DNA of 64,000 nt from NCBI GenBank assembly GCA_944390735.1, contig CALXRL010000009.1, forward strand, positions 1-64,000. The letters are read 5' to 3'. This document shows positions 8,539-18,003 of this stretch, piece by piece. Under the pieces are notes generated by a model. The model worked only from the letters and a program-made list of their open reading frames with translations. It did no database searches and had not been told where the DNA came from. Position 1 is the first letter of the stretch. The number at the start of each line of letters is the position of its first letter. A program made the position numbers and the translations under genes. The DNA is from an uncultured Victivallales bacterium (GTDB lineage Bacteria; Verrucomicrobiota; Lentisphaeria; Victivallales; UBA1829).

Positions 8539-9879
8539 TTACAGGATCATCCCGGCGATCCAGCCCGCAATCAGAAGCGGAAGGTTGAAGTGAAGAAAGG
8601 TGGGGATGGTGGAGTCGTAGATATGATCGTGCTGCCCATCGGCGTTGAGTCCGGCGGTCGGCCCGAGAACCGATTCGGAAACCGGGGAACCGGCATCTCC
8701 CAGCGCACCGGCGACTCCCACAATCGAAATCGTCGCCAGAGGAGAGATTCCCAGCTGCGCGCAGAGCGGAACATAGATCGCGGCAATCAGCGGCACCGTC
8801 GAAAACGAGGAGCCGATCCCCATGGTGATAATCAGTCCGATCAGCAGCATCAGGAAGACGGCCAGTCCGCGCTGATCCCCGATGCCCGCCGACACCGTGT
8901 CGACAAGCGCCTTTACGCTTCCGGTCGCCTTCATCACCTCGGCGAATCCGCTTGCCGCGATCATGACGATTCCGATTCCGCCCATCAGGTACACGCCCTG
9001 CGTGAAGACATCCGACGTGTCGCGCAGCGAGATCACGCGCGCAACCACAAATACCAGGATCCCGGCCAGAGCGGCGATCACCAGAGAATCCAGCCAGATC
9101 TGTCCGGCCAGGCCGATCAGAATCGCGACGACCCCCGCCCCCACGTTCCAGGGCCGGATCTCCACAGGCTCCATGACCTTCGTCTCCGTCTCGACGCGAT
9201 TGTAATCGCGCGGACGGCGATAAGATATAAACACCGCGATCAGCAGTCCCGCCACCATTCCCAGCGCGGGAATCAGCATCGCCTTCGGGGCAAGCGATGC
9301 GCTCACCGCCAGACCGTTGCTGTTGAGATTGCCGATCAGCACCTCGTTCAGATAGATCCGCCCGAACCCGAACGGCAGGAACATGTACGGCGTAATCAGT
9401 CCGAACGTGAGAATGCACGCCACGGCGCGCCGGTCCAGACGGATCCTCTCGAACACCTGCAGCAGCGGCGGAATCAGCACCGGGATAAACGCAATATGAA
9501 CCGGAATCAGATTCTGCGACGAAACGGCCGCAAGCGTCAGAATCAGCAGCAGCGTGTACTTGAAGACGAACAGTTTTTTCGGAGTCACCGCTCCCCCGAT
9601 CCGGCGGAAGAGTTCCCGCGCCAGAAGTTCCGTCACTCCGGAACGGGAAATTGCAATGGAGAACGCTCCCAGCATCGCATAGTTGAACGCGATCTTCGCG
9701 CCGCTGGCGAGACCGCCGCCGAACGCGTTCATCGTCTCAACGCCCCCCATCCCGGCAAGAAGCCCCCCCGAAAGCGCCGCCAGAATCAGGGAAAACACCA
9801 CATTCAGCCGCAGCGCCGAAAGGACCAGCAGAATCACAACAGAAATCAAAACCGGATTTTTCAGGATTTCCCACAACAT
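8539..9879 (-). CDS. YuiF-like Na+/H+ antiporter family membrane transporter
   Basis: A 446-residue polytopic protein with about 11-12 membrane helices. It contains the duplicated antiporter-family pattern seen in Bacillus YuiF-type proteins: an N-terminal NHA2-like half with AFNYAMLGAFSIAISRSG and a C-terminal half with GALGDAGSPVSESVLGPT. The start was moved to the ATG at 9879 (MLWEILKNPV), which has AGAGGT upstream and a promoter at 9929-9957; the longer frame would start upstream of that promoter. Members exchange protons or sodium and some are linked to amino acid uptake, so the substrate remains open. Confidence 0.85.
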   Translation of the reverse strand: MLWEILKNPVLISVVILLVLSALRLNVVFSLILAALSGGLLAGMGGVETMNAFGGGLASGAKIAFNYAMLGAFSIAISRSGVTELLARELFRRIGGAVTPKKLFVFKYTLLLILTLAAVSSQNLIPVHIAFIPVLIPPLLQVFERIRLDRRAVACILTFGLITPYMFLPFGFGRIYLNEVLIGNLNSNGLAVSASLAPKAMLIPALGMVAGLLIAVFISYRRPRDYNRVETETKVMEPVEIRPWNVGAGVVAILIGLAGQIWLDSLVIAALAGILVFVVARVISLRDTSDVFTQGVYLMGGIGIVMIAASGFAEVMKATGSVKALVDTVSAGIGDQRGLAVFLMLLIGLIITMGIGSSFSTVPLIAAIYVPLCAQLGISPLATISIVGVAGALGDAGSPVSESVLGPTAGLNADGQHDHIYDSTIPTFLHFNLPLLIAGWIAGMIL

Positions 9880-9928
9880 GGAAACGCACCTCTGAGTTTT
9901 GTTCAGTACTCGGAAAACGGAATCCGGC

Positions 9929-9957
9929 AATATACCACTCCGGAGGGGAAAAGACAA
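9929..9957 (-). promoter_or_regulatory. Promoter of the antiporter gene
   Basis: Minus strand: TTGTCT (9957-9952), 17-base spacer, TATATT (9934-9929), about 50 bases before the chosen ATG at 9879. Confidence 0.65.
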
Positions 9958-9986
9958 TCAGGTCCGCCGGAAAAAAGCATGCGGCC

Positions 9987-10865
9987 TCATTTCCGCCCTC
10001 CCCGCTCCTCCGCTCCCGCGGCGATTCCGGGACGCACCCGTCCCCTGCCGCGGGAAAGATAGTGCATCTGAAACTGAAGCGGCGAAAGTCCGGTCTGTTT
10101 CCGGAAAAACCGGGAGAAATAATATTCATTTCCGAATCCGAGCTCGAACGCGACCTCCCGGACCAGCCGGTCCCCGCGCAGCAGCAGATCGCACGCCCGG
10201 TTCGTCAGAGAACGGGCAAGGAACTGTTTCGGCGGAATTCCCATCGCCGCCGTGAAATTCCGGGAGAAGACCTCGCGCCGGCACCCGCGCAGCGCGGCGA
10301 GCTCCTCCACCGTGGTCGTCGCCAGACAATGCGACTGAAGATATTCCAGCTCCTTCCGGAACTCGGCGACCACGGAAGCAAGCGCCAGCTGCTCGCCGGT
10401 CATGGATCTCATCAGCGCCGCGGCGAACTCCTCCGTAAGTCCCCGGACCAGGGCCGCCGCGACAAACTCCTCCCGCTCGTCATACGCCTCCTCCGCCCGC
10501 CGCAGCCAGGATTCCTCCTCCAGCACCCGGAGCGACGGCAGACGGGAAAAAAGATCCATTCCACCGCAGAACTCCAGCGTAAACTGAATCGAGAGAAACT
10601 CCAGCTCCGCATCCAGACGAACCCGGGCACTGTGAAACAGCGGAATGAAATAGGCCCGGCCGGGACAAAGCGTTTCATGCGAAAACGCGTCTTCGATGTA
10701 GCACGCCGCACCGTTCGGGTTGCGGATCGGCAGAAAAAAACGGTTCACCGGAAGCGCTCCGGGTTCCCCGTCCGCCTCCGGATAGGTCCCCCGGGCAAAA
10801 TGACGGATCCGGAGAATCATCCGGTCGGCGGCATTCATCACGCTGGTCCTGTTCACAACTGGCAT
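9987..10865 (-). CDS. AraC-family transcriptional regulator
   Basis: A 292-residue protein with an N-terminal cupin-like sensor (about 30-130) and a C-terminal AraC helix-turn-helix pair (about 180-275, ending FELGFGNEYYFSRFFRKQTG). The ATG at 10865 follows AAAGGAGAT. It diverges from the glycyl radical enzyme gene across a 174-base region holding its own promoter and a triplicated -10-bearing repeat, so it is the likely activator of the enzyme, activase and symporter cluster. The effector is unknown. Confidence 0.9.
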   Translation of the reverse strand: MPVVNRTSVMNAADRMILRIRHFARGTYPEADGEPGALPVNRFFLPIRNPNGAACYIEDAFSHETLCPGRAYFIPLFHSARVRLDAELEFLSIQFTLEFCGGMDLFSRLPSLRVLEEESWLRRAEEAYDEREEFVAAALVRGLTEEFAAALMRSMTGEQLALASVVAEFRKELEYLQSHCLATTTVEELAALRGCRREVFSRNFTAAMGIPPKQFLARSLTNRACDLLLRGDRLVREVAFELGFGNEYYFSRFFRKQTGLSPLQFQMHYLSRGRGRVRPGIAAGAEERGGRK

Positions 10866-10886
10866 CCAGATATCTCCTTTCGGAAG

Positions 10887-10914
10887 ACTTTAACGGAGAT
10901 TTCCGATTTGTCAA
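10887..10914 (-). promoter_or_regulatory. Promoter of the AraC gene
   Basis: Minus strand: TTGACA (10914-10909), 16 bases, TAAAGT (10892-10887), 21 bases before the start codon. The spacer includes a CGGA-GATT-TCCG inverted repeat (10894-10905). Confidence 0.6.
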
Positions 10915-10966
10915 TCACAAAAAGATATTTTTTTCCAATTTTCATGTATTCCGTTTTCCCCTCCTT

Positions 10967-11014
10967 CATGGTATAATAAACGCATGGTATAATAAACGCA
11001 TGGTATAATAAACG
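10967..11014 (+). repeat. Three exact tandem copies of a 16-bp unit carrying TATAAT
   Basis: CATGGTATAATAAACG is repeated perfectly at 10967-10982, 10983-10998 and 10999-11014, immediately upstream of the glycyl radical enzyme. Each copy holds a consensus -10 hexamer (10972, 10988, 11004). No strong -35 box precedes the first, as expected for an activator-dependent promoter. The ribosome site AAGGAGG (11024-11030) follows. Confidence 0.9.
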
Positions 11015-11039
11015 GCAGAAAACAAGGAGGAAATGCCAA

Positions 11040-13253
11040 ATGCCATATGCTTCTTTTGAAGAGGACCGGGAATATCTGACCGAAAAATTCCGTCATCCCG
11101 TTTTCGATCCCTCGACCGGACTGGACAATGAAACGATCCGGAACAACATTCTTCCCCTGGCGGAAACCATGAAGGGACTGCCGCACCCGGTCATCAAGGG
11201 ACGGCTCTTCGAATATATCTGCCGGAACATCCGGATCGACGTGAATGCGCACGATCTGTTTCCCGCCTTCGGCTGCTACGACCGGAACCGGCGGCCCATC
11301 TCGCCGATCATCGAACAGTGGAACCGGGAAGTCAACGAGACCTTCCTCCGTGAAAGCAATGAGATCATGAACGCCCGGAACGAAGCCGGACTCCACAGCA
11401 TGTGGAAGGATTTCGACCATTCCGTTCCCGACTGGGACTCCATTCTGACCCTCGGCTTTCCGGGACTCCTCCAACGGGCGGAAGCGTATCGCGCCGAACG
11501 GGAACGCGCCGGCGCCATGACCCCGGAAGCCAAAGCCTACTTCGACGGAATCTCCATCACGCTCCGCGCCGTGCTGGAAATGCTCGACCGCTTTCTGCGC
11601 TTTCTCCAGGAACACGCCGACGGCAGCCGGCGGCTCCTTGCCGAAGCGGAATGTCTCCGCCAGCTCCGCACCGGAGCGCCGCGCAACACCTACGAGGTGC
11701 TCCAGATCATCTACCTGCACTTCATGTTCTGCGAACACATCGACCGGATGCAGGTCCGCTCCCTGGGCAACCTCGACCGCATGATCTATCCTTATTATAA
11801 ACGGGATCGGGAGGAGGGACGTTTTACGGAAGAACAGATCCGGGAATTTTTCGCCTGCTTCCTCATGCAGTGGGCGTCGATCAACAACTACTGGGGACAA
11901 CCCTTCTATCTCGGCGGGACAAAGGCGGACGGCTCGACGGAAATCAACGAACTCTCCTTCCTCATTCTCGACGTGTTTGACAAACTCGCGATCCCGACTC
12001 CGAAAATTCAGATCAAAGTCGCCCGCAACACCCCGCGGAAGTTTCTCGACAAAGCCCTGGACATGATCCGGCGCGGCCACAACAGTCTGGTCTTTGTTTC
12101 GGAGGAGTCCATCCGGCGCGCAATGATGGCAATCGGATATTCCGAAGAGACCGCGCGAACCTGCGACATCCGCGGCTGCTACGAATTCATTCCCCGCGTT
12201 CTGGGCAACACCACGGAGGCCGGTCACATCAACATGCTGAAACCGTTCGAGCTGATTTTCAACAACGGAAAGGATCCGAAAACCGGACGCGTCTTCGAAT
12301 CCCGGGCTCCGAAACTCGAAGAGATCGCCTCCTTCGACGACTTCTACCGCGCCTACATGATCTGGCTCGACAACATCATCGACGGAATCCTCTTCTGCTC
12401 CCGCGCTTTTGAAAAATACCTGCAGCGGATCAATCCGGCACAGATGTTTTCCGCCACAATCCCCAGCAGTCTGAAGACGGCGCGCGACGCCTTCGCCAAC
12501 GGATGCGTCTACAACAACTCCAACATCCTGATCGCCGGATTCGGAAGCGCCGTCGATGCGCTCATGGCGGTTCGCGAATTCGTCTTCGAACGAAAGGAAC
12601 TCACGCTGGAACGCTTCCGCGACATCCTCCGGCGCAACTGGGAAGGAGAGGAAAAACTCCGTCTCCGCATCCGCCGCTCCGACGTCAAATACGGCAATGG
12701 TGTGGAAAAGGTCGACTTTTATGCGGAGATGATCGCCCGCTTTCTCGGAAACAAGATCAATCTTCAGCCGAATTCCAGGGGCGGCGTCTACGAAGCGTCC
12801 GGCCACTCCGCGCGCACGTTCATCACGCTCGGCGAACGCACCGGGGCAACGCCGGACGGACGGTTCGCCGGAGAGGAAATGTCCAAAAATCTCTCCCCCG
12901 CCATGGGAATGGACACTCGCGGCGTCACCGCCCTGATCCGCTCCGTCACCCGGCTCGACGCAGTCACCTTCCCCGGCGACTTCCCCCTCGATGTGATGAT
13001 GCATCCCGCCACGGTCCGGGGCGCAGAGGGTCTCGACGCCATGCGCGGACTCCTTTACACCTATCTGTGGAACCACGGAGTCGCCATCCATTTCAACATC
13101 TGCGACGCCACCGTGCTGAAGGACGCTCAGAAGCATCCCGAACAATATGCCGGACTCCAGATCCGCGTCTGCGGCTGGAACGTCCGATTCACCGAACTCA
13201 GCAAAAAGGAGCAGGACGCCTATATCGAACGCGCCTCCTCCATCGCCGAATAA
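11040..13253 (+). CDS. Glycyl radical enzyme, dehydratase/lyase type
   Basis: A 737-residue pyruvate formate-lyase superfamily enzyme. The thiyl cysteine is C380 in RGCYEF with E382 as the adjacent general base, matching the GC-x-E pattern of glycerol/propanediol dehydratases and choline lyase rather than the double cysteine of pyruvate formate-lyase. The radical site is G712 in RVCGWNVRF, where the family usually has RVSGYxVxF, so Trp replaces Tyr and Cys precedes Gly. The ATG follows AAGGAGG by nine bases. The activase gene begins 17 bases downstream. The substrate is not identifiable. No microcompartment shell genes lie nearby. Confidence 0.93.
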   Translation: MPYASFEEDREYLTEKFRHPVFDPSTGLDNETIRNNILPLAETMKGLPHPVIKGRLFEYICRNIRIDVNAHDLFPAFGCYDRNRRPISPIIEQWNREVNETFLRESNEIMNARNEAGLHSMWKDFDHSVPDWDSILTLGFPGLLQRAEAYRAERERAGAMTPEAKAYFDGISITLRAVLEMLDRFLRFLQEHADGSRRLLAEAECLRQLRTGAPRNTYEVLQIIYLHFMFCEHIDRMQVRSLGNLDRMIYPYYKRDREEGRFTEEQIREFFACFLMQWASINNYWGQPFYLGGTKADGSTEINELSFLILDVFDKLAIPTPKIQIKVARNTPRKFLDKALDMIRRGHNSLVFVSEESIRRAMMAIGYSEETARTCDIRGCYEFIPRVLGNTTEAGHINMLKPFELIFNNGKDPKTGRVFESRAPKLEEIASFDDFYRAYMIWLDNIIDGILFCSRAFEKYLQRINPAQMFSATIPSSLKTARDAFANGCVYNNSNILIAGFGSAVDALMAVREFVFERKELTLERFRDILRRNWEGEEKLRLRIRRSDVKYGNGVEKVDFYAEMIARFLGNKINLQPNSRGGVYEASGHSARTFITLGERTGATPDGRFAGEEMSKNLSPAMGMDTRGVTALIRSVTRLDAVTFPGDFPLDVMMHPATVRGAEGLDAMRGLLYTYLWNHGVAIHFNICDATVLKDAQKHPEQYAGLQIRVCGWNVRFTELSKKEQDAYIERASSIAE

Positions 13254-13269
13254 CACAGGAGATCTGGTC

Positions 13270-14181
13270 ATGAGTCTCACCGGTGTGATTCTGGAACCCA
13301 AGCGTTTTGCCGTTCACGACGGCCCCGGCATTCGAACCACCATCTTTCTGAAAGGCTGTCCGCTCCGCTGTCTCTGGTGTCACAATCCGGAGAGCCTCTC
13401 CCCGCGGCCGCAGCTGGCTTATTTTGCCCATAAATGCATCGGCTGCGGCGAATGCGTTTCCGTCTGTCCGGAGGGAGCGCATGCCGTGCGGAACGGAACG
13501 CACGAATTCCGGCGGAGCGCATGTCGCGCCTGCGGACGATGCGAAAGTGCCTGTCTGGGACGGGCCCTCCGCCTCTACGGAAGAACGGTCACTCCGGAAA
13601 AAGCGGTCGAACTCGCACTGGAGGACCGGGCGTTTTACGAACAGTCCGGCGGAGGAGTCACGCTTTCCGGCGGGGAACCCCTCTTTCAGGCGGAGTTCTG
13701 TCTGGAACTGCTGCGCCAGCTCAGAAATGCCGGATTGCACACCGCGCTGGACACCTGCGCCTTTGTCGCAAGGGAAGCGCTCGAAGCGGCACTTCCGTCA
13801 ACCGGTCTCTTCCTTGTCGACTTCAAACACGCCGATTCCGCCGAGCACCGGAAACTCACCGGCCAGGGCAATGAACCCATTCTGGACAATCTGCGCTTTC
13901 TCTCCGAACATGGAGCCAAAATCGAGATCCGGATTCCTTTCGTTCCCGGCTGCAACGACTCGGACGAGAATATGGAACGGACCGGCGCCTTTCTCGGCAC
14001 TCTCCGCGGCATCGAATGCGTAAAGCTCCTTCCGTACCACGCTCTGGCACGGACCAAATACGCGGCCTGCGGCATCACGGACACCATGCCGCACACGCCT
14101 CCGCCCGCACCGGAACAGATCGAACATGCTGTGAAAATACTCCGCTCCCATTCTCTCCCCGCGCACTCCGGAACGGAATAA
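13270..14181 (+). CDS. Glycyl radical enzyme activating protein (radical SAM)
   Basis: A 303-residue radical SAM enzyme that installs the glycyl radical on its partner. It contains CPLRCLWC (C30, C34, C37, CX3CX2C) binding the SAM-cleaving cluster, two ferredoxin-type cysteine clusters ([11 protein letters not shown] and [11 protein letters not shown]) typical of activases for dehydratase-type enzymes, and the LSGGEP motif. The start at 13270 follows AGGAGA; a longer frame would overlap the upstream gene by over 100 bases. Adjacency to the enzyme gene makes the pairing secure. Confidence 0.95.
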   Translation: MSLTGVILEPKRFAVHDGPGIRTTIFLKGCPLRCLWCHNPESLSPRPQLAYFAHKCIGCGECVSVCPEGAHAVRNGTHEFRRSACRACGRCESACLGRALRLYGRTVTPEKAVELALEDRAFYEQSGGGVTLSGGEPLFQAEFCLELLRQLRNAGLHTALDTCAFVAREALEAALPSTGLFLVDFKHADSAEHRKLTGQGNEPILDNLRFLSEHGAKIEIRIPFVPGCNDSDENMERTGAFLGTLRGIECVKLLPYHALARTKYAACGITDTMPHTPPPAPEQIEHAVKILRSHSLPAHSGTE

Positions 14182-14242
14182 GGCCCCTTTTCCCTTCTCC
14201 TCTTTCTTCCCGATTCCGCCGGGGAAAAAATTTTTTTTCACA

Positions 14243-14259
14243 TTTTATCCCGGATAAAA
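14243..14259. promoter_or_regulatory. Palindrome upstream of the symporter promoter
   Basis: TTTTATCC-C-GGATAAAA is a perfect 8-bp inverted repeat with a single-base centre, ending 11 bases before the -35 box. The position suits an activator or cooperative regulator site; the binding protein is unknown. Confidence 0.5.
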
Positions 14260-14270
14260 ACATTCGGCTG

Positions 14271-14299
14271 TTGACATTTTCACTCCGGACAAGTAAAAT
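14271..14299 (+). promoter_or_regulatory. Promoter of the sodium:solute symporter gene
   Basis: TTGACA (14271-14276), 17 bases, TAAAAT (14294-14299), 43 bases before the ATG. This gives the symporter its own transcript besides any read-through from the activase gene. Confidence 0.75.
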
Positions 14300-14342
14300 A
14301 ATAATACGCTTTTTTTTTCAAGGAATAAGGGAGTTCAAGAAG

Positions 14343-15959
14343 ATGCAGCATATTATTACAATCTCGTCGTTTCTGTTCTTCACAGCGCTGGTGGCGTTCC
14401 TCACATGGCTGATGACCAGGAAGGAAGATGTCAAATCCAAGGAAGGCTACTTTCTCGCGGGGCGCTCCCTGACCTATCCGTTCATAGCCGGGTCGCTGCT
14501 TCTGACCAATCTTTCCACGGAACAGATGGTGGGGCTCAACGGCTCCGCGTTCAAATACGGACTCTGCGTCATGGCGTGGGAGGTGATCGCCGTTCTCGCG
14601 CTGGTGGCGATGGCGATGTTCTTTCTTCCGCGCTTTCTGAAAAGCGGCATTGCGACGCTGCCGGAGTATCTGTATATCCGCTTCGACCGGACAACGGCGA
14701 TTCTCACCAACATCATCTTTCTGATTGCGTATATGCTGATTCTGCTGCCGATCATTCTGTATACGGGAGCGACCGGATTGAGCGGAATCATGGATGTGCC
14801 CTCGCTGACGGGACTGTCCAGTGAATCGGCGAATCTCTGGCTGATGGTCTGGTTTGTCGGCATTGTGGGAATGGTGTATGCGCTCTTCGGAGGACTGCGG
14901 TCGGTGGCGGTTTCCGATACGTTGAACGGAGTCGGACTTCTGGTCGGCGGATTCATGATTCTCTATTTCGGACTCCATTACATCGGCGGCACACAGGGAC
15001 AGGGATGGATGGAAGGCTTCTCCATTCTTCAGGAGGCCATTCCCGAAAAATTCAACTCCATCGGCGGCCCCGATACGGAAGTGCCGTTCAGCACACTCTT
15101 CACCGGCATTCTGATTATCAACATGTTCTACTGGTGCACCAATCAGCAGATCATTCAGAGGACCTTTGCGGCAAGCTCTCTGGCGGAGGGACAGAAAGGT
15201 GTGCTGCTCTGCGGATTTCTGAAACTGATCGGGCCGCTGTACCTGGTGGTGCCGGGCATCATCGCATTCTACATTTTCACAACGCTCGGAGGAGAGACCG
15301 GAATCAAATCCGACGACGCCTACGGAAAGCTGGTCTCGCTGGTTCTCCCCGCCCCGCTGACGGGATTCTTCGCCGCGGTCATGACCGGCGCCATCCTGAG
15401 TTCCTTCAACTCCGGACTCAACGCGACCTGCACGCTGTTCAGCCTCGGCATCTACAAGGAGGTCATCAACCGGAACGCCACGGAGGAGCAGATGGTCCGC
15501 TCGGGCAAGATTTTCGGATTTGTCATCGCCATCGCCTCCATGATTATCGCACCGCTTCTGGCGAACACGGGCAGCATCTTCAACTATCTCCAGAAGATGA
15601 ACGGAATCTACTTCATCCCGATCTTTGCGATTGTTCTGGTCGGAATGCTCTCCCGGTACACGCCTCCGATCGCGGCGAAAACCGCGCTGGTGGCCGGCTG
15701 CGTCATCATTGCGATCGGCTATTTCATTCCGCCGTTCAGCCACTGGATCAACGGAATCGAATACCACTTTCTCGGAGCGGTCTTTCTGCTGCTGATCGCC
15801 TATATGCTGGCCTGGGCAAAATGCGCCGGACTGAAAACCCCCTTCGTTCAGGAGGACGTCAACGCGGTCGACATGACCTCCTGGAAATATGCAAAATATG
15901 TCGGCGCCGCGCTGATTCTGGTGGTGGTGCTGATCTACATCTCCTTTGCGGAGGTCTGA
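14343..15959 (+). CDS. Sodium:solute symporter (SSS family)
   Basis: A 538-residue inner-membrane transporter with about 13-14 hydrophobic helices. SSS hallmarks include the early DVKSKEGYFLAGRSL segment, TEQMVG in the first core helix, VYALFGGLRSVAVSDTLNG in the middle, and MTGAILSSFNSGLNA late. It imports a solute using the sodium gradient; members of this branch carry sugars, sialic acids or related compounds. The ATG at 14343 follows AAGGAATAAGGGAG. It stands behind the glycyl radical enzyme and activase and may bring in their substrate or its precursor. The specificity is inferred only. Confidence 0.92.
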   Translation: MQHIITISSFLFFTALVAFLTWLMTRKEDVKSKEGYFLAGRSLTYPFIAGSLLLTNLSTEQMVGLNGSAFKYGLCVMAWEVIAVLALVAMAMFFLPRFLKSGIATLPEYLYIRFDRTTAILTNIIFLIAYMLILLPIILYTGATGLSGIMDVPSLTGLSSESANLWLMVWFVGIVGMVYALFGGLRSVAVSDTLNGVGLLVGGFMILYFGLHYIGGTQGQGWMEGFSILQEAIPEKFNSIGGPDTEVPFSTLFTGILIINMFYWCTNQQIIQRTFAASSLAEGQKGVLLCGFLKLIGPLYLVVPGIIAFYIFTTLGGETGIKSDDAYGKLVSLVLPAPLTGFFAAVMTGAILSSFNSGLNATCTLFSLGIYKEVINRNATEEQMVRSGKIFGFVIAIASMIIAPLLANTGSIFNYLQKMNGIYFIPIFAIVLVGMLSRYTPPIAAKTALVAGCVIIAIGYFIPPFSHWINGIEYHFLGAVFLLLIAYMLAWAKCAGLKTPFVQEDVNAVDMTSWKYAKYVGAALILVVVLIYISFAEV

Positions 15960-16010
15960 ACAATCTCCCGCCTCTCCGGGTTCTCCCCGCGGACGTGGAG
16001 GAATCGGGAC

Positions 16011-16043
16011 AGCCGGAAAATCAGGGGGACCAAAATTCCGGCT
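16011..16043. terminator. Stem-loop between convergent genes
   Basis: AGCCGGAA (16011-16018) pairs with TTCCGGCT (16036-16043) across a 17-base loop, in the 157-base gap between the symporter and the convergent AraC gene. There is no T-run, so terminator function is only probable. Confidence 0.4.
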
Positions 16044-16116
16044 CTGCCCAAAGGGGCGGGAAAAGAGAACGGAAGACGGCGGCGCCGGAGTCCGATTTTC
16101 CTCTTCCTGCCCTGTT

Positions 16117-16953
16117 TCAGTAAACGGAATATCTGCGGTATTTGGCCGGAGGAATTCCGGCATATTTCTTGAAGATCCGATGAAAGAAAAATTCGTCGCG
16201 GTATCCGCAGCGCAGAGCGATCTCCTTGATCGGCAACGCGGTCTCCATCAGAAGATGCTTCGCATGGAACAGACGGCGGATGGAGATATACTGTTTGGGC
16301 GGCACGCCGAAGACCTTCCGGAAGGCTGCGGAAAAATCCGCCCGGGACATGCCCACCAGAGCACTGAGCTCGGCGACCTCGATGTCCCGTTTCAGCTGTA
16401 AATCAATGTAATCGACCACCTTCATGAATTCGGAAACCGGGACCGCATCCGGCAGATGCTCCGACATTTTTTCCAGAAAGGGAACCAGCAGCTCCGTCAC
16501 GGTGTTTTTTATCATCACGGCATCGGAAAAAGATTCACAGTGCCGCATCCGTTCCAGGACCGACTGGAACCGGGAGCGGACTTGTTCCGGGTCCTCCGGA
16601 GCCGTCTCCCGGGGATAGCTCAGCATGGGAATCGTCTGAAGCTGCTTGGAGACAAAGTGAATCCAGTAATGAGTGCACGGCTCAATGCCCTCGTACTTCA
16701 GCGGAGTGACGCAGGGGATCAGATAGACTCCGCCCGGACGGATCAGCGCGGCGCCGTCCGGATAGACAATCCGGAAACTCCCGGTGAGAGGAAAATAAAG
16801 GCGGTAAAAAATATCCCCCGAATAACTCAGAAGCGTCGACCAGGTGGAAATCTCGTATGCCAGACCGCTTTTGATCGTCTTGACATCCAGTTCCGCCAGA
16901 AAAGAATTCCAGAAAAAATCGTTGTTGTATTTCAATCCCCGGTTTTCCGTCAT
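16117..16953 (-). CDS. AraC-family transcriptional regulator
   Basis: A 278-residue regulator with a cupin-like sensor (about 35-130; the segment HYWIHFV is typical of AraC sugar-binding domains) and the C-terminal double helix-turn-helix (about 180-275, CGYRDEFFFHRIFKKYAGIPP). The ATG follows GCAGGAGG. It diverges from two prepilin genes and a giant glycosidase, whose expression it probably activates in response to a released sugar. Confidence 0.92.
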   Translation of the reverse strand: MTENRGLKYNNDFFWNSFLAELDVKTIKSGLAYEISTWSTLLSYSGDIFYRLYFPLTGSFRIVYPDGAALIRPGGVYLIPCVTPLKYEGIEPCTHYWIHFVSKQLQTIPMLSYPRETAPEDPEQVRSRFQSVLERMRHCESFSDAVMIKNTVTELLVPFLEKMSEHLPDAVPVSEFMKVVDYIDLQLKRDIEVAELSALVGMSRADFSAAFRKVFGVPPKQYISIRRLFHAKHLLMETALPIKEIALRCGYRDEFFFHRIFKKYAGIPPAKYRRYSVY

Positions 16954-16972
16954 GTCCGCCGCCTCCTGCTTT

Positions 16973-17000
16973 ACAATAAGTCAATTTTTGGAAAAGGCAA
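16973..17000 (-). promoter_or_regulatory. Promoter of the AraC gene at 16117-16953
   Basis: Minus strand: TTGCCT (17000-16995), 16 bases, TATTGT (16978-16973), 19 bases before the start codon. Confidence 0.5.
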
Positions 17001-17083
17001 ATTTGCGCTCTCTTTCATTCATCTTTTCCCGGGAAGCGAATTTTCATCGGCAAAAAGTCCAAAAAAAAACAACAAAAAATACA

Positions 17084-17112
17084 TTTACAGAATCCGAACT
17101 CTGTGCTATAAT
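17084..17112 (+). promoter_or_regulatory. Promoter of the tandem prepilin/glycosidase operon
   Basis: TTTACA (17084-17089), 17 bases, TATAAT (17107-17112), 32 bases before the first prepilin ATG. An A-rich tract (17053-17080) lies directly upstream and could act as an UP element or hold activator sites. Confidence 0.75.
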
Positions 17113-17144
17113 AATCCGAAGATGAGGAAGAAAGGAAAGAAGGA

Positions 17145-17957
17145 ATGTCACAGATGCAGCAGATTTTCAGCGGCCCCCGTTTCACGTCCGGCATGAAACG
17201 CATCCGTTTCAGAGCGACGCAATCCCGTTTTACACTGATAGAGCTTCTTGTCGTAATTTCCATTCTTGCGATCCTGGCGTCTCTTCTCCTTCCCGCTCTG
17301 AGCCGGGCCCGCGGAAAGGCGCAGAGCACGATCTGCCTCAACAATCTGAAATCACTTGGAATGGCCAGCATCCAGTACTCGGGCGACTTTGACGACTGGC
17401 TGGTCCCGAACTGGAACGGAGAGGGTACGGAATACACCATTGATCTCAAGCACCGGATCTGGATCGGAATGCTCTGCGGCCTTCAGGCGGACACGCCGCC
17501 CACCGCGGCGGCCTGGGAAAAAAGCGGTCCTTACGGAGTGGCATGGGGATGTCACTCGACACGCAGAATCGGACAGTTCTCCTGTCCGGCCGATCCGAAT
17601 CTTCTGTTCTGGGCGTCGAATGTCACCAACTACCACATCAATCCGTTTCTGCACGGGGGAGCGGTCAACAATCGGAACGATCAGCCGGGACGAACACGGA
17701 AAAACACGCAGATTGCCGCTCCCGGGCAAGCCGTCAGCATGGCGGAAGGGGTCCAGCCCGGAAGTATTTTTGTTTTCGGGTCGGACTACAGCGGAAGCGG
17801 ATCGAAAAACACCATCAACTACATCCGTCACCACGGCAGAGCCGGATTTCTCTTTGCCGACGGTCACACCGAACAGCTTCCGGAATCCCGCGCACTCGCA
17901 ACCCGCGCCTTTGACGGAACTTCGGACCGAATGCTGAAAGCCGGATATCAACCATAA
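17145..17957 (+). CDS. H-X9-DG prepilin-like protein, first tandem copy
   Basis: A 270-residue prepilin-like protein. A basic leader of about 28 residues precedes [20 protein letters not shown], the processed and methylated helix. The periplasmic domain contains WIGMLCG and the C-terminal [12 protein letters not shown] signature. The ribosome site AAAGGA is eight bases before ATG. It is followed by a close paralogue 46 bases downstream; the 209-base tract at 17658-17866 is shared with it almost exactly. Prepilin peptidase and a pilus or secretion machine must be encoded elsewhere. Confidence 0.9.
   Translation: MSQMQQIFSGPRFTSGMKRIRFRATQSRFTLIELLVVISILAILASLLLPALSRARGKAQSTICLNNLKSLGMASIQYSGDFDDWLVPNWNGEGTEYTIDLKHRIWIGMLCGLQADTPPTAAAWEKSGPYGVAWGCHSTRRIGQFSCPADPNLLFWASNVTNYHINPFLHGGAVNNRNDQPGRTRKNTQIAAPGQAVSMAEGVQPGSIFVFGSDYSGSGSKNTINYIRHHGRAGFLFADGHTEQLPESRALATRAFDGTSDRMLKAGYQP
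17658..17866 (+). repeat. 209-bp near-identical tract shared by the two tandem prepilin genes
   Basis: Positions 17658-17866 match 18511-18719 (offset 853) at all but two bases, C/T in the GGGGT(C/T)CAG region and T/A in GGAT(T/A)TC. Flanking parts of the two genes differ far more, which marks recent gene conversion within an older duplication. Confidence 0.9.
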
Positions 17958-18003
17958 CCCCCAACCGTTCCGCCAGCCGGAACTCCGGAAAGGAATCAAC
18001 TCC

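Noticed and set aside
10967..11014. Short repeats considered as a CRISPR array
   Set aside because: The 16-bp units are directly adjacent with no spacers and no cas genes are present.
10911..13301. A 796-codon open frame on the minus strand opposite the glycyl radical enzyme
   Set aside because: It mirrors the codon pattern of the plus-strand gene, whose active-site and radical motifs are clear. No family features or ribosome site support it. The same holds for long antisense frames at 3347-6535, 19031-22402, 24474-26738, 31837-34791, 39861-42221 and 14280-16163.
11040..15959. A bacterial microcompartment locus around the glycyl radical enzyme
   Set aside because: No shell-protein, aldehyde dehydrogenase or encapsulation genes are seen on either side.
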